Source of the DNA: Candidatus Manganitrophaceae bacterium
GTDB lineage: Bacteria > Nitrospirota > Nitrospiria > SBBL01 > Manganitrophaceae
NCBI GenBank assembly: GCA_016200325.1
Contig: JACQEZ010000005.1
Coordinates: 62,001-126,000 of the forward strand
Reading direction: 5' to 3'
Length of the DNA stretch: 64,000 bases
Part shown: in pieces, positions 44,428 through 54,194 of the stretch
Layout of the letters: each line of letters begins with the position of its first letter
Position numbering within the stretch: position 1 is the first letter of the stretch
The notes under the pieces: generated by a model
Told to the model about the DNA's origin: nothing
Database searches by the model: none
The model's input: only the letters and a program-made list of their open reading frames with translations
Program-made: the position numbers and the translations under genes

Positions 44428-45741
44428 CTAAAACCCTCGACCCTTCATCTTCCCTTTTTTAAGAAAGCCCTCATAGTTCCGGGTCAGCATATGGGTCTCA
44501 ATCTGCTGGGCCGTATCCAAGCCGACGCCGATTACAATCAGAAGCGAGGTGCCCCCAAAGGAAAACGGGACGTTAAATCGATAGATCAAAATCTCCGGAA
44601 TGATCGCCACCATCGCCAGGTAGATCGCGCCGGCAAAGGTAATTCGCGTTAAGACGCGATAAATATAATCCGAGGTCCTCTGGCCGGGGCGGATGCCGGG
44701 GATAAACCCGCCGTACTTCTTCATGTTATCGGCCATATCGACCGGGTTGAGAACAACCGCCGTATAGAAAAAGGCGAAGAAGATGATCAACAGCGCATAA
44801 AGGATCGTGTGAAAAACGGTTCCCGGGGTCAAATTCCTTCCGATCGCCTGCACCCAAGGCACGGTGATAAACCCGGCGATCGTCGCCGGAAAGGCGATGA
44901 TCGAGGAGGCGAAGATCGGCGGAATCACGCCGGCCGTGTTGATCTTCAACGGAATGTGCGTGCTCTGGCCGCCATAAACCCGCCGGCCGACCACCCGTTT
45001 CGCATATTGAACCGGAATTTTTCGCCGGCCGCTCTCCAAAAAGACGATGGCGACAATCGTTGCGATCATTAAGAGCGTCAGGAAAAGGATCAGGAAGAAG
45101 CTGATCTGTCCCGCCTGAAAGAGCTCAAACGTATTGTACATGGCGGCCGGCATCCGGGAGACGATCCCGGCGAAGATGATCAGCGAGATGCCGTTTCCGA
45201 TTCCCCGCTCCGTGATCTGCTCGCCGAGCCACATCAAAAAACCGGTACCGGCGGTGATCGTGATCATCGTCATCAGCCGGAAGCTCCAACCGGGGTTCTG
45301 AACAAACGCCCCCTGGTTCATCCCTTCCAGCCCGATCGCGATCCCAAGCGCCTGGACCATTCCAATGCCGATCGTTCCGATCCGGGTATATTGGATGATC
45401 TTCTTTCGACCCCGCTCCCCCTCTTTTGCCAGCTTGGAGAGGGTGGGGATCACCACCGTCAACAGCTGCAGGATGATCGATGCCGAAATATACGGCATGA
45501 TCCCCAAGGCAAAGATCGTCAAGCGAGAGAGTCCGCCGCCGGAGAAGATATCGAGGAAGCCCATCAAGGCGCCACCGCGCTCAGTTAAAAACTGGCTCAG
45601 CGCTTCATTGTTGATCCCCGGGGTCGGAATATGCGACCCGATCCGGTAGACCACCATCATGATCGCGGTGAAGAGGATCCGTTGTCGAAGCTCGGCAATC
45701 TTGAAAATATTTTGAACGCTGGTGATAAATCTTTCGAGCAA
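44428..45741 (-). CDS. secY: Preprotein translocase subunit SecY
   Basis: Ten-helix channel of the Sec translocon. 437 aa from a TTG start at 45741: AAGGAG stands 6 nt upstream, and the protein then begins LLERFITSVQNIF as in other SecY. The longer frame to 45765 lacks a ribosome site. Includes the family motifs GIGNGISLIIFAGIVSR and GRRVYGGQSTHIPLKINTAGVIPPIFASS. Confidence 0.95.
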   Translation of the reverse strand: MLERFITSVQNIFKIAELRQRILFTAIMMVVYRIGSHIPTPGINNEALSQFLTERGGALMGFLDIFSGGGLSRLTIFALGIMPYISASIILQLLTVVIPTLSKLAKEGERGRKKIIQYTRIGTIGIGMVQALGIAIGLEGMNQGAFVQNPGWSFRLMTMITITAGTGFLMWLGEQITERGIGNGISLIIFAGIVSRMPAAMYNTFELFQAGQISFFLILFLTLLMIATIVAIVFLESGRRKIPVQYAKRVVGRRVYGGQSTHIPLKINTAGVIPPIFASSIIAFPATIAGFITVPWVQAIGRNLTPGTVFHTILYALLIIFFAFFYTAVVLNPVDMADNMKKYGGFIPGIRPGQRTSDYIYRVLTRITFAGAIYLAMVAIIPEILIYRFNVPFSFGGTSLLIVIGVGLDTAQQIETHMLTRNYEGFLKKGKMKGRGF

Positions 45742-45785
45742 TGGATTCTCCTTCAGCCCCGGCAATGTCCCAGGGGCGCCTCTCC

Positions 45786-46229
45786 TTAAGAGAGGACTTC
45801 GGCACGCCCTCCGGCCGCCTCGATCTTCTTCAACGCTTCCTGGCTGAACTTATGGGCGGCAATCACGAGCGGCTTCGTCAGCGTCCCCTGACCCAACACC
45901 TTAATATTCTCATTCAACTTTTTGACGATCCCCGCCTCATGGAGAAATTGAGGATTGATCACCGTGTCGGCCGAGAACTGTTCGAGTCGGTCCAGATTAA
46001 CAATCGCATACTCTTTCCGGAAGATATTCCGAAAGCCCCGTTTCGGAACCCGGCGGATCAGCGGCTGCTGTCCCCCCTCAAATCCGGGCGCTTTCGTTCC
46101 CCCGGAGCGCGCCGCCTGGCCTTTGTGGCCCTTGGTCGACGTTTTGCCATGTCCCGATCCGGGCCCGCGACCGATCCGCTTCTCTTTTTTCTTCGCCCCG
46201 GCCTGGGGTTTCAAATCCGATATTTTCAC
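45786..46229 (-). CDS. rplO: 50S ribosomal protein L15
   Basis: 147 aa; RIGRGPGSGHGKTSTKGHKGQAARSGG is the L15 N-terminal signature. GTG start overlaps the L30 stop by 4 nt (GTGA). Confidence 0.97.
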   Translation of the reverse strand: MKISDLKPQAGAKKKEKRIGRGPGSGHGKTSTKGHKGQAARSGGTKAPGFEGGQQPLIRRVPKRGFRNIFRKEYAIVNLDRLEQFSADTVINPQFLHEAGIVKKLNENIKVLGQGTLTKPLVIAAHKFSQEALKKIEAAGGRAEVLS

Positions 46230-46438
46230 GAGAGCTCCTTTACCTCGAGCAGATGCGCAATCTTCGCAACCATTCCCCGGGTCTGAGGGGTGTCGACGCG
46301 GATGACGGTCTGGTTCATCTTACGCAGTCCCAGCCCCGCGACGACCTTTTTGTGTTTCCCCGGACGTCCGATGAAGCTTCGCACCAACTTAATCGATAAT
46401 TGCTTGTCTGTCGATTTTGGCTTTCCGGTCCTTGGCAT
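46226..46438 (-). CDS. rpmD: 50S ribosomal protein L30
   Basis: 70 aa; LSIKLVRSFIGRPGKHKKVVAGLGLRKMNQTVIRVDTPQTRGMVAKIAHLLEV. Follows rpsE directly. Confidence 0.96.
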   Translation of the reverse strand: MPRTGKPKSTDKQLSIKLVRSFIGRPGKHKKVVAGLGLRKMNQTVIRVDTPQTRGMVAKIAHLLEVKELS

Positions 46439-46440
46439 CT

Positions 46441-46944
46441 TTATCTCTCCGACAGAGCGAGGGCCGTTGTCTGCCGCCGCCGTACGATTTCCGCAGGATC
46501 CCTCAACTTCGAGAAACCCTCCAGCGTCGCTTTAACGACATTGAGCGGATTTCCGCTGCCGAGCGACTTGCAGAGGATATTTGAAATTCCGACCATTTCC
46601 ATTACGGCACGGACCGGCCCTCCCGCGATGATTCCGGTTCCATCGACCGCCGGCTTCAGCATCACCTCTTCGGCGCCGTAGTGGCCGGTGATCTCAAAGG
46701 GGATCGTCGATTCTTTAAGGGGAACCTCTATCAAGTTCTTTTTTCCGTTCTCGATCGCTTTGCGGATCGCTTCAGGAACCTCGGCCGCCTTTCCCTTTCC
46801 AACACCGACATGTCCTTGGCCGTCTCCCACCACCACGACCGCAGAAAAGGAGAATCGCTTTCCCCCCTTCACCACCTTCGCAACGCGGTTGATGAAGACC
46901 ACCTTGTCCTTTAACGTCAGCTCTTCTGGATTAATCTTTGCCAA
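46441..46944 (-). CDS. rpsE: 30S ribosomal protein S5
   Basis: 167 aa; [43 protein letters not shown] and [45 protein letters not shown] start at 46944 behind GGGAGG. The 81-nt gap before it carries a CCGGC-AAA-GCCGG hairpin like those in the S10-region repeats. Confidence 0.97.
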   Translation of the reverse strand: MAKINPEELTLKDKVVFINRVAKVVKGGKRFSFSAVVVVGDGQGHVGVGKGKAAEVPEAIRKAIENGKKNLIEVPLKESTIPFEITGHYGAEEVMLKPAVDGTGIIAGGPVRAVMEMVGISNILCKSLGSGNPLNVVKATLEGFSKLRDPAEIVRRRQTTALALSER

Positions 46945-47025
46945 GTATTGCCTCCCTCATCCGGCAAAGCCGGGAAAAATAATTCGTGAGGACAACCTCT
47001 CTTCCCGCCCTTGATATTAAGGACG

Positions 47026-47385
47026 CTAGAAAAGAAGTCCCCCTTCTCGGGCCCCATCCGCCAGCGCCTTCACCCTTCCATGATAAAGGTAGCCGCCTCG
47101 GTCAAAAACCACCTTGGTGATATTTTTTTCCTTGGCCAGCGACGCGAGCTTCGTGCCGATCTTCTTCGCCGATTCGAGGTTTCCCCCGCTCTCGCCCCCC
47201 TTGGTCAGGCTCGACGCAGCGGCCAGGGTCTTTCCGGAAAGGTCATCGATAATCTGCGCATAAATGTGGTTCAAACTCCGAAACACCGAGAGACGCGGCC
47301 GCTCGGGGGTCCCGAGGATCTTCCGACGGACCCGACGGTGCCTTCGCTCTCGTGCAATCGCTTTCTCTTTTGCCATGATCGTCAT
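47026..47385 (-). CDS. rplR: 50S ribosomal protein L18
   Basis: About 119 aa; [45 protein letters not shown] is the L18 core that binds 5S rRNA. Start uncertain among GTG 47388, ATG 47385 and ATG 47376; 47385 has the best-spaced GGGG. Confidence 0.95.
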   Translation of the reverse strand: MTIMAKEKAIARERRHRRVRRKILGTPERPRLSVFRSLNHIYAQIIDDLSGKTLAAASSLTKGGESGGNLESAKKIGTKLASLAKEKNITKVVFDRGGYLYHGRVKALADGAREGGLLF

Positions 47386-47433
47386 CACAAAACCCCAATA
47401 AGAAGGCGGGAGGATTCACCCACCCTTGCTTTT

Positions 47434-47970
47434 CTATTTACCGGTCTTTCCTTCTTTCCGGATGATCTTCTCTTCGCGGTACTTGATCCCTTTTCCCTTG
47501 TACGGCTCCGGCTCGCGCAAGGCGCGGATGTTCGCCGCCACCTGTCCGACCAGATACTTATCGATCCCCTTGATCGTGACGATCGTCTGCTTCTCAACAG
47601 AGGCGTCAATCCCCTTCGGAAGCTCAAAATGAATTTGGTGCGAATAGCCGAGGTTTAAAAGGAGCGTCCTCCCCTGGACGACGGCACGGAAGCCGACGCC
47701 GTTGATCTCCAGAATCCGCTCGAACCCTTGGGTCACCCCGACGATCATGTTCTGGATCTCGTTTCGAGTCAAGCCATGGAGGGATCGGATGAAGCGATCT
47801 TCCGAGGAGCGGGAAACGGTTAAGTCGCTTCCCTCGACCGCCACTTTGATCTCGGGCCGGAGCGGCTTCTGGTTCTCTCCTTTGGGACCTTTCACCTGGA
47901 CAGAATCGGGATTGACCTTGACCGTCACTCCATTTGGGACTGTAATTTTCTTTAAACCGACTCGCGACAT
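47434..47970 (-). CDS. rplF: 50S ribosomal protein L6
   Basis: 178 aa from ATG 47970 (MSRVGLKKITVPNGVTVKV); GAGG upstream. The family end YKGKGIKYREEKIIRKEGKTGK is intact. Preceded by repeat copy E, whose 3' end is 17 nt before the start. Confidence 0.97.
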   Translation of the reverse strand: MSRVGLKKITVPNGVTVKVNPDSVQVKGPKGENQKPLRPEIKVAVEGSDLTVSRSSEDRFIRSLHGLTRNEIQNMIVGVTQGFERILEINGVGFRAVVQGRTLLLNLGYSHQIHFELPKGIDASVEKQTIVTIKGIDKYLVGQVAANIRALREPEPYKGKGIKYREEKIIRKEGKTGK

Positions 47971-47987
47971 GATATCAACCTCTACTT

Positions 47988-48076
47988 TATGTGAGGGCCT
48001 CTGCGGCAACTGTAAGGAGAAGGTCCTCCAATGCCGCCGCGCCCCGCGGCTGCGCATCGGCGCAGCCTGCTCCTCG
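47988..48076 (-). repeat. Ribosomal-leader repeat, copy E (before rplF)
   Basis: Most diverged copy of the S10/spc-region repeat. In operon sense it keeps GGAG..CTCC and the GTTGCCGCAgAGGC core, and ends CCTCACATA just before the L6 ribosome site. The outer stem is weakened (two mismatches). Confidence 0.6.
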
Positions 48077-48106
48077 TCTTCTTTATCTAATGAGCCGATG
48101 TCGAGA

Positions 48107-48499
48107 TTACCAAACGTAGCAGAGAACTTCTCCGCCCACTTTTGCCTCGCGCGACTTCTGATCGGTCAGGAGTCCCTTCGGCGTCGAAAGGATCGCGATT
48201 CCGATCCCCCCTTTGACCGAAGGAATTTTGTTTTTTCCGACGTAAAGCCGTCTTCCCGGCTTGCTGACCCGCTGCAGATCGGTAATGACCGATTCCTCTT
48301 GATCGATGTATTTGAGGTAGACCCGCAAATCTTTCTTCACCGCTTCTCCGACCACGCGGTAATTTCGGATGAACCCTTCTTCTTTCAGAATCCGAGCGAT
48401 TTCCACCTTCAACTTGGAAAGCGGCATATCAACGACCTCATGTCGTCGCTCTTTGGCATTCCTGATTCTTGTCAGCATGTCTGCGATAGGATCTGTCAT
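48107..48499 (-). CDS. rpsH: 30S ribosomal protein S8
   Basis: 130 aa; MTDPIADMLTRIRNAKERRHEVVDMPLSKLKVEIARILKEEGFI and the C-terminal GIAILSTPKGLLTDQKSREAKVGGEVLCYVW. No repeat copy lies in its 70-nt leader. Confidence 0.98.
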   Translation of the reverse strand: MTDPIADMLTRIRNAKERRHEVVDMPLSKLKVEIARILKEEGFIRNYRVVGEAVKKDLRVYLKYIDQEESVITDLQRVSKPGRRLYVGKNKIPSVKGGIGIAILSTPKGLLTDQKSREAKVGGEVLCYVW

Positions 48500-48569
48500 T
48501 CTCTACTCCAAAACGATAATACCAACCGGCGCCATCCCGATCAAAGGGCTGAGATCAAGGAGGCTCACC

Positions 48570-48755
48570 CTACCAGCTCGATTTGACCACCCCGGGAATC
48601 TCCCCCTTCAAACTCAGCAAGCGAAAACAGATCCGGCACATCGTGAACTTTCTCAGGTAGCCCCGAACCCGGCCGCAGACGGCGCAGCGACTATATTTCC
48701 TCACCGCAAACTTTGGTTCTCTCTTCGCTTTTGCAATCAACGATTTCTTTGCCAT
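48570..48755 (-). CDS. rpsN: 30S ribosomal protein S14, zinc-binding type
   Basis: 61 aa, short (type Z) form with two CxxC pairs (CAVC and CRIC). AGAGGA lies before the ATG, itself just after repeat copy D. Confidence 0.97.
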   Translation of the reverse strand: MAKKSLIAKAKREPKFAVRKYSRCAVCGRVRGYLRKFTMCRICFRLLSLKGEIPGVVKSSW

Positions 48756-48770
48756 TTATTCCTCTATTTA

Positions 48771-48860
48771 TATGTGGGGCACGTGCGGACACTGAAGAAG
48801 AAAAGTCCTCCGATGCCCCCACGCCCCGGCGGGTCACCGGCAAAGCCGGATGTCCAGCCC
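48771..48860 (-). repeat. Ribosomal-leader repeat, copy D (before rpsN)
   Basis: Full copy: operon-sense GTGGGGGC arm, GGAG hairpin (CTTC partner), GTG-TCCG-CAC alternative to GCC-GCACA-GGC, closing CCCCAC, then ATA and 15 nt to the S14 start. Ends in the GCCGG module. An additional half-module lies at about 48905-48937. Confidence 0.7.
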
Positions 48861-48941
48861 TCTTCTATTCTCGAGTCCATCAAGTCTGATGGATTCCACG
48901 TTATTCTCGCGGCTCGCATCGGCTAAGCAGGATGCGCACCT

Positions 48942-49508
48942 TTATTTGTTTTCGCCCGGCTTTCGAAAGGGGAAGCCGAGGAGCCTTAAGAGCGCTCTTC
49001 CTTCGGCGTCGTTGGGGGCGGTCGTCACGATCACGATATCCATTCCGTGGATCGCCGCCACCTCGTCATAGTTGATCTCCGGAAAGATCAACTGTTCCTT
49101 GACCCCGAGGGTGTAATTTCCCTTGCCGTCAAACGCCTTCAGCGAGATCCCTCTGAAGTCGCGGATGCGGGGGAGCGCCGCATAGAGAAGCCGATCCAAA
49201 AACTCATACATCCGCGCTCGGCGGAGCGTCACTTTGCTGCCGATCGGCATTCCTTCCCGGAGCTTGAATCCGGCGATCGATTTTTTCGCCTTCGTCACCA
49301 CCGGTCTCTGACCGGTAATCTGGCCGAGCTCTTTCACCGCCGCATCGAGCAATTTCACATTGGCAATCGCTTCGCCCATTCCGACATTCACGACGATCTT
49401 CTCAATTTTGGGCACCTGCATTGTGTTCTTGTACCCAAACTCTTTCATCATCGCCGGAACGACTTCCTGGAGATAACGCTCTTTCACTGTCGCAATCGTG
49501 GTCTTCAT
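48942..49508 (-). CDS. rplE: 50S ribosomal protein L5
   Basis: 188 aa; [36 protein letters not shown], and [32 protein letters not shown]. Normal length. Confidence 0.98.
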   Translation of the reverse strand: MKTTIATVKERYLQEVVPAMMKEFGYKNTMQVPKIEKIVVNVGMGEAIANVKLLDAAVKELGQITGQRPVVTKAKKSIAGFKLREGMPIGSKVTLRRARMYEFLDRLLYAALPRIRDFRGISLKAFDGKGNYTLGVKEQLIFPEINYDEVAAIHGMDIVIVTTAPNDAEGRALLRLLGFPFRKPGENK

Positions 49509-49568
49509 AATCGGGTGTCCGTCTCTCTAAAATGTCTGGCTAAAATATCCGGGATCGATCTAGCTGGC

Positions 49569-49916
49569 CTAGGCGCCCTTATCGAGGCCTTCGCCGCACT
49601 CTTTGCAACTTCTCAGTTTTTTTCCGTCGGACAACAGCTTACTGCCGACGCGGGTCGTTTTATTGCAATTACCGCAAACCAGCATCACGTTGGAGATCGC
49701 GATTCGCCCCTCCCGCTCGATGATACCCCCTTTGGGATTCGTCTGATTCGGACGGGTATGCCGCTTCAGCATATTGAGCTTCTCAATGACCACCGCGTTC
49801 TTATCCGTCAGGATATGAAGGACTTTGCCCTCTTTCCCTTTTTCTTTTCCTGCGATCACCCGAACGTGATCGCCCTTCTTCAGCTTGGTCTTAAACAAAG
49901 TGGAATCTCCCATCAT
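49569..49916 (-). CDS. rplX: 50S ribosomal protein L24
   Basis: 115 aa; KOW motif ([21 protein letters not shown]) and a C-terminal Cys-pair zinc ribbon ([11 protein letters not shown]...CKECGE). Two adjacent ATG codons at the start. Confidence 0.96.
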   Translation of the reverse strand: MMGDSTLFKTKLKKGDHVRVIAGKEKGKEGKVLHILTDKNAVVIEKLNMLKRHTRPNQTNPKGGIIEREGRIAISNVMLVCGNCNKTTRVGSKLLSDGKKLRSCKECGEGLDKGA

Positions 49917-49924
49917 GACGATCC

Positions 49925-50293
49925 TTATAAAACCTCAGGCGCAAGCGAGATAATCTTCGTGAACTTCTTCCACCGCAGCTCCCTCGCCACCGGGCCGAAG
50001 ATGCGGGTTCCAATCGGCTCGCCTTGCGCATTGATCAGAACGGCGGCGTTGCGATCGAATTTGATGTAGGAGCCGTCGTCTCTGCGAACTTCTTTCGTCG
50101 TCCGGACGACCACCGCGCGCACGACCTCGCCCTTCTTCACACTCCCCTGCGGAATCGCCTCTTTGACGGTGGCCACGATGATATCGCCCAATCGCGCATA
50201 GCGCTTCTTGGATCCCCCCTTGACATGAAAGCACATCACTTTCTTCGCCCCGGAGTTATCAGCGACATCGAGCATTGTGTAAATCTGTACCAT
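49925..50293 (-). CDS. rplN: 50S ribosomal protein L14
   Basis: 122 aa from ATG 50293 ([27 protein letters not shown]), the standard size; an upstream in-frame start would add three residues. [30 protein letters not shown] and GPVARELR present. Confidence 0.97.
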   Translation of the reverse strand: MVQIYTMLDVADNSGAKKVMCFHVKGGSKKRYARLGDIIVATVKEAIPQGSVKKGEVVRAVVVRTTKEVRRDDGSYIKFDRNAAVLINAQGEPIGTRIFGPVARELRWKKFTKIISLAPEVL

Positions 50294-50339
50294 ACCACGC
50301 ACCTGCTTCTGTTAAAGGATGATCCAAAGGACTCGGCTC

Positions 50340-50597
50340 TTAAACCTCGTTCGCCCGCTCCAGCACTTCGATGACGACCCAGCGTTTCTCCCGGCTCAAG
50401 GGACGCGTCTCGATCAGCTTTACCCGATCGCCGACGTGACATTCATTCTTTTCATCGTGCGCTTTAAACTTGCTGGTCCTGCGGATGAATTTCTTATAAC
50501 GCGGGTCTTGCACCATTCGATCGATCGCAACCACCACCGTTTTATCCATCTTGTCGCCAACGACCTGGCCGATAAACTCTTTTTTCTTATTCTGCAT
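50340..50597 (-). CDS. rpsQ: 30S ribosomal protein S17
   Basis: 85 aa; [75 protein letters not shown], the S17 OB fold. Confidence 0.97.
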   Translation of the reverse strand: MQNKKKEFIGQVVGDKMDKTVVVAIDRMVQDPRYKKFIRRTSKFKAHDEKNECHVGDRVKLIETRPLSREKRWVVIEVLERANEV

Positions 50598-50625
50598 GTT
50601 GTCCCTATGCTTTTTTCAATGAACG

Positions 50626-50844
50626 TTATTTCGACGCGGCGCTCTTTTCAGCCGTCTCTTTTTTCTTCTGTCCGGAAAAGGTCATCAGCCGAGCGATCTC
50701 CCGCTTGATCTGTTTCATCCGATTGGGATTCTCGACATGGCCCGAAACCGCCTGGAAGCGCAAGTTGAAGAGCTCTTTCCGCAGCTCTTTCTCTTTCTCT
50801 GCAAGCTCCTCGACCGTCATCTCTTTATAGTCTTTGGCTTCCAT
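50626..50844 (-). CDS. rpmC: 50S ribosomal protein L29
   Basis: 72 aa; two-helix L29 (MTVEELAEKEKELRKELFNLRFQAVSGHVENPNRMKQIKREIARL) with a short Lys/Ala tail. Confidence 0.97.
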   Translation of the reverse strand: MEAKDYKEMTVEELAEKEKELRKELFNLRFQAVSGHVENPNRMKQIKREIARLMTFSGQKKKETAEKSAASK

Positions 50845-50847
50845 CTC

Positions 50848-51261
50848 TTATGCCTCTCCGCGCGATACGAACTGGGTTGCAATCGGAAGTTTATAGGCGG
50901 CCAGTCGAAAGGCCTCCTTCGCCACTTCCGGGGTCACCCCCTCCATTTCGTAGATAATCCGGCCCGGCTTTACGACGGCCACCCAATATTCGGGCGCCCC
51001 TTTTCCTTTGCCCATACGGGTCTCGGCCGGCTTTTTCGTGATCGGCTTGTCCGGAAAGATTCGAATCCAGATCTTTCCTCCCCGCTTCACGAAACGGGTC
51101 ATCGCGATACGGGCCGCCTCGATCTGCCTGGCCGTAATCCACCCCGGCTCCATCGCCTTGAGGCCGAAATCTCCAAAACTCAAATCGGAGCCCCGATAAG
51201 CCTTGCCGGACATCCGACCCTTCATCCGCTTTCGATACTTTACTTTCTTAGGAGCCAGCAT
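50848..51261 (-). CDS. rplP: 50S ribosomal protein L16
   Basis: 137 aa; [57 protein letters not shown]. Standard size; 3 nt from rpmC. Confidence 0.98.
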   Translation of the reverse strand: MLAPKKVKYRKRMKGRMSGKAYRGSDLSFGDFGLKAMEPGWITARQIEAARIAMTRFVKRGGKIWIRIFPDKPITKKPAETRMGKGKGAPEYWVAVVKPGRIIYEMEGVTPEVAKEAFRLAAYKLPIATQFVSRGEA

Positions 51262-51277
51262 GCTTTCCTCTCACCTC

Positions 51278-51946
51278 TTACTTTCTTGTCGTGGCGGCGA
51301 GCTCGCGTTCCTTCTCCGTCTCGGGAAGGATATCGCCTCGATAAATCCAAACCTTCACGCCGATCTGTCCCATGGTCGTCGCCGCCTCGGCCAACCCGAA
51401 ATCGATGTCGGCCCGGAGGGTGTGAAGCGGAACCCGTCCCTCGCGATACCACTCGGTCCGGGCAATCACAGCACCGGCCAAACGTCCCGCGCAGTAGACT
51501 TTAATCCCCAAAGCGCCCAAGCGGAGCGCGGAGGCGACCGCTTTCTTCATGGCCCTCCGATAAGCGACCCGCTTTTCCAGCTGCATTGCGATGTTCTCGG
51601 CGACGAGCTGCGCATCCAACTCCGGCTTCTTGATCTCTTTGATGTTGATGTAGACCTGCCGCTTGGTCATCGCCTCAAGTTCAACCTTGAGTTTGTCGAC
51701 CTCCGCCCCTTTTCTCCCGATGATAATGCCGGGACGGGCGGTGTGGATGGTGATCTTGATCTGGTTTCCGGAGCGCTCGATTTCCACGCGAGCAACCCCC
51801 GCGTGGTAGAGCTTCTTTTTGACGATCTTCCGGATCTTTAAATCTTCATGGAGGAGCTTGGCATAGTCTTTCTCGGCATACCAACGCGAGCTCCACGTTT
51901 TGATGTAGCCTAACCGAAACCCCAATGGATGGACTTTCTGACCCAT
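51278..51946 (-). CDS. rpsC: 30S ribosomal protein S3
   Basis: 222 aa; [28 protein letters not shown] and the KH domain ([25 protein letters not shown]). Start codon overlaps the rplV stop by one base (TAATG). Confidence 0.98.
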   Translation of the reverse strand: MGQKVHPLGFRLGYIKTWSSRWYAEKDYAKLLHEDLKIRKIVKKKLYHAGVARVEIERSGNQIKITIHTARPGIIIGRKGAEVDKLKVELEAMTKRQVYINIKEIKKPELDAQLVAENIAMQLEKRVAYRRAMKKAVASALRLGALGIKVYCAGRLAGAVIARTEWYREGRVPLHTLRADIDFGLAEAATTMGQIGVKVWIYRGDILPETEKERELAATTRK

Positions 51947-52494
51947 TATTTCTCCTTATCGGCAGCGGCCGATTTTCCTTCGGTCTTCTTTTTTCCGCTC
52001 TTTTTTTCCGGTTTCTTTTCCGTCTTCTCACTCTTTTTCGCCGTCGTCTTCTTCGCGGCGGTCTTCTTTTTTACCGTTCTCTTCGCCGCCGGCTTCTCTT
52101 CCACCACCTTTGTCTCAGCGGCGGGGGCGACGCGGGAAGCTTTCGGCTTCTTTAACCCATTCTCCGAGCCGGAGATAATCAAGGTGATGTGGCTCGTGCG
52201 ATGCCGGATGATATTGGCCCGGCCCATCGCCCGCGGCTGCATCCGCTTCATCACCGGTCCGCCGTCGACGAAGACTTTGGAGACCTGGAGCGTATCGACA
52301 TCTCCCATCTCTTTCTGTGTCGCATTCGCCACGGCCGATTTTAAAATCTTCTCCACCACACGCGCGGCATGCCGCGGCGTAAATTTAAGGATGATCAGTG
52401 CTTCCGCAGCGCTCTTGCCTCGGATGAGATCGACCACCAGCCTTGCCTTCCGGGGCGCTACACGGACAAACCGTAAAATGGCTTTCGCTTCCAT
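51946..52494 (-). CDS. rplV: 50S ribosomal protein L22 with long basic tail
   Basis: 182 aa, about 70 longer than usual. Residues 1-115 are standard L22 ([42 protein letters not shown] ... [22 protein letters not shown]). The tail (about 116-182) is Lys/Ala/Thr/Glu-rich ([24 protein letters not shown]). L22 lines the exit tunnel, so the tail would lie at the ribosome surface. Confidence 0.95.
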   Translation of the reverse strand: MEAKAILRFVRVAPRKARLVVDLIRGKSAAEALIILKFTPRHAARVVEKILKSAVANATQKEMGDVDTLQVSKVFVDGGPVMKRMQPRAMGRANIIRHRTSHITLIISGSENGLKKPKASRVAPAAETKVVEEKPAAKRTVKKKTAAKKTTAKKSEKTEKKPEKKSGKKKTEGKSAAADKEK

Positions 52495-52556
52495 TTAAAC
52501 TCCACTCCTCAACCGTCCAGGACAGCGGGATCGCTGCGGAACGCTGGAACAAACGA

Positions 52557-52844
52557 TTACTTTAAGGCCGTCGCCTTCTCGGTTTTTGCAGCGCCGTGCC
52601 CCTTGAAGAAGCGGGTCGCCGCAAATTCACCCAGCTTGTGACCGACCATGTTTTCCGTCACATAGACCGGAATAAACTTCTTACCGTTATGGACGGCCAT
52701 GGTATGGCCGATCATCTCCGGAATGATCGTCGACCGTCGCGACCATGTCTTGATGATCTTCTTATCATTCGACGCGTTCATCTTGGTAATTTTATCGGCC
52801 AGATGATTATCGACGAAAGGTCCCTTTTTTACCGATCTCGGCAT
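52557..52844 (-). CDS. rpsS: 30S ribosomal protein S19
   Basis: 95 aa; [75 protein letters not shown]. Preceded by repeat copy C1 (22 nt to the start). Confidence 0.98.
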   Translation of the reverse strand: MPRSVKKGPFVDNHLADKITKMNASNDKKIIKTWSRRSTIIPEMIGHTMAVHNGKKFIPVYVTENMVGHKLGEFAATRFFKGHGAAKTEKATALK

Positions 52845-52866
52845 CGCTCACCTTTTAGTCTATTTT

Positions 52867-52961
52867 TATGTGAGGGCCTGTGCGGCAACTGAAGGAGATA
52901 TGTCCTCCACTGCCCCCACGCCCCGCGCTCGCATGGGCCAAGCCCACTGCTCGCTTTATTT
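52867..52961 (-). repeat. Ribosomal-leader repeat, copy C1 (before rpsS)
   Basis: Full copy. Operon-sense outer stem GTGGGGGC pairs with GCCCTCAC (one G-U); inner GGAG pairs with CTCC exactly; then GCC-GCACA-GGC; hairpin GGGC-TTG-GCCC at the 5' side. It lies directly 5' of the S19 ribosome-site region. Confidence 0.75.
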
Positions 52962-52987
52962 ACAACTCGTCTCCGGGATAGCGATCT

Positions 52988-53030
52988 CGCGCCCCGCGGC
53001 TCGCACCGGCAAAGCCGGCTGCTCGCCTTA
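52988..53030 (-). repeat. Half-module of the repeat, copy C2
   Basis: Only the 5' module (GCGAGCAGCCGGCTTTGCCGG... in operon sense), with the CCGGC/GCCGG hairpin; tandem with C1 behind rplB. Confidence 0.55.
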
Positions 53031-53042
53031 ATGGATCCTTGA

Positions 53043-53873
53043 CTACTTCTTATTTCTTCGTTTGATAATAAAAGCGTCGGTATATTTTCTTCGGCGCGTT
53101 TTATAACCTTTTGTCAGCTGTCCCCAAGGAGAGACCGGATGGGGATTTCCCTGACCCGCCTTCCCCTCGCCCCCGCCGTGCGGATGGTCGACCGGGTTCA
53201 TCGCAACCCCTCTTACCGTCGGCCGACGGCCGAGCCAGCGGCTTCGGCCGGCCTTTCCCAGCGTGTAATTCTCATGATCGATATTTCCGACTTGACCGAT
53301 CGTCGCCATACACTCGGAGTGAATCAAACGAACCTCGCCCGACCCGAGCCGGACCTGCGCCCACTCGTTTTCCTTCGCCATGAGCTGCGCGGAGACGCCG
53401 GCGCTTCTCGCGATCTGGCCCCCCTTCCCCTTCTTGAGCTCGATGTTATGAATCATCGAACCGACGGGGATATTCGCCAGCGGAAGGGCATTGCCGGTCC
53501 GGACTTCTGCATTCGGTCCCGACATCACCTGATCTCCGACTTTCAGACTGTCGGGGGCGATCATGTAGCGCTTCTCGCCGTCTGCATAGAAAAGCAACGC
53601 GATCCGAGCCGATCGATTGGGATCATACTCGATCGCAGCCACCTTCGCCGGAATGTCGAATTTCTCCCGTCTGAAATCGATCTGCCGGTAAGCCCGCTTG
53701 TGCCCGCCGCCGCGATGGCGAACGGTCAGCTTTCCCCGGTGATTCCGTCCTCCCGAGGAGGTTTTCGGGGAGATGAGCCGCTTCTCCGGCTCGGTTTTTG
53801 TAATTTCCTCAAAGGTCAGCCCCTGCGCGGAACGGCGACCGGGCGATGTCGGTTTATAGGTCTTGACTCCCAT
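53043..53873 (-). CDS. rplB: 50S ribosomal protein L2
   Basis: 276 aa; [66 protein letters not shown], and the peptidyl-transferase-associated [17 protein letters not shown] with its conserved His. Standard size. Confidence 0.98.
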   Translation of the reverse strand: MGVKTYKPTSPGRRSAQGLTFEEITKTEPEKRLISPKTSSGGRNHRGKLTVRHRGGGHKRAYRQIDFRREKFDIPAKVAAIEYDPNRSARIALLFYADGEKRYMIAPDSLKVGDQVMSGPNAEVRTGNALPLANIPVGSMIHNIELKKGKGGQIARSAGVSAQLMAKENEWAQVRLGSGEVRLIHSECMATIGQVGNIDHENYTLGKAGRSRWLGRRPTVRGVAMNPVDHPHGGGEGKAGQGNPHPVSPWGQLTKGYKTRRRKYTDAFIIKRRNKK

Positions 53874-53909
53874 CGATTGAATAACCTCTAGCTAAAATGA
53901 ACTTCGCTT

Positions 53910-54194
53910 TTATCCTTCGAACAGCGTCAGCTTCTCACCCTCTTTCAGGGTAACGATCGCCTTCTTCCAATCGGGACGCTTCCCGACAAACCGGCCGAGT
54001 CGCTTTTCCTTACCGAGGACGTTCACGATGTGAACGCTTTCGACCTTCACGTTCAAGGTCTCCTCGACGGCCCGCTTGACCTCGGTCTTGTTTGCCTTCG
54101 GACGAACCATAAAACAATATTTGTTATATCCTTCACGCAACAGCGTGCTCTTCTCCGTCAAAACCGGACGGACGATTAAATCATGCCGATTCAT
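53910..54194 (-). CDS. rplW: 50S ribosomal protein L23
   Basis: 94 aa; RHDLIVRPVLTEKSTLLREGYNKYCFMVRPKANKTEVKRAVEETLNVKVESVHIVNVLGKEKRLGRFVGKRPDWKKAIVTLKEGEKL. Overlaps the rplD end by 14 nt. Confidence 0.97.
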   Translation of the reverse strand: MNRHDLIVRPVLTEKSTLLREGYNKYCFMVRPKANKTEVKRAVEETLNVKVESVHIVNVLGKEKRLGRFVGKRPDWKKAIVTLKEGEKLTLFEG

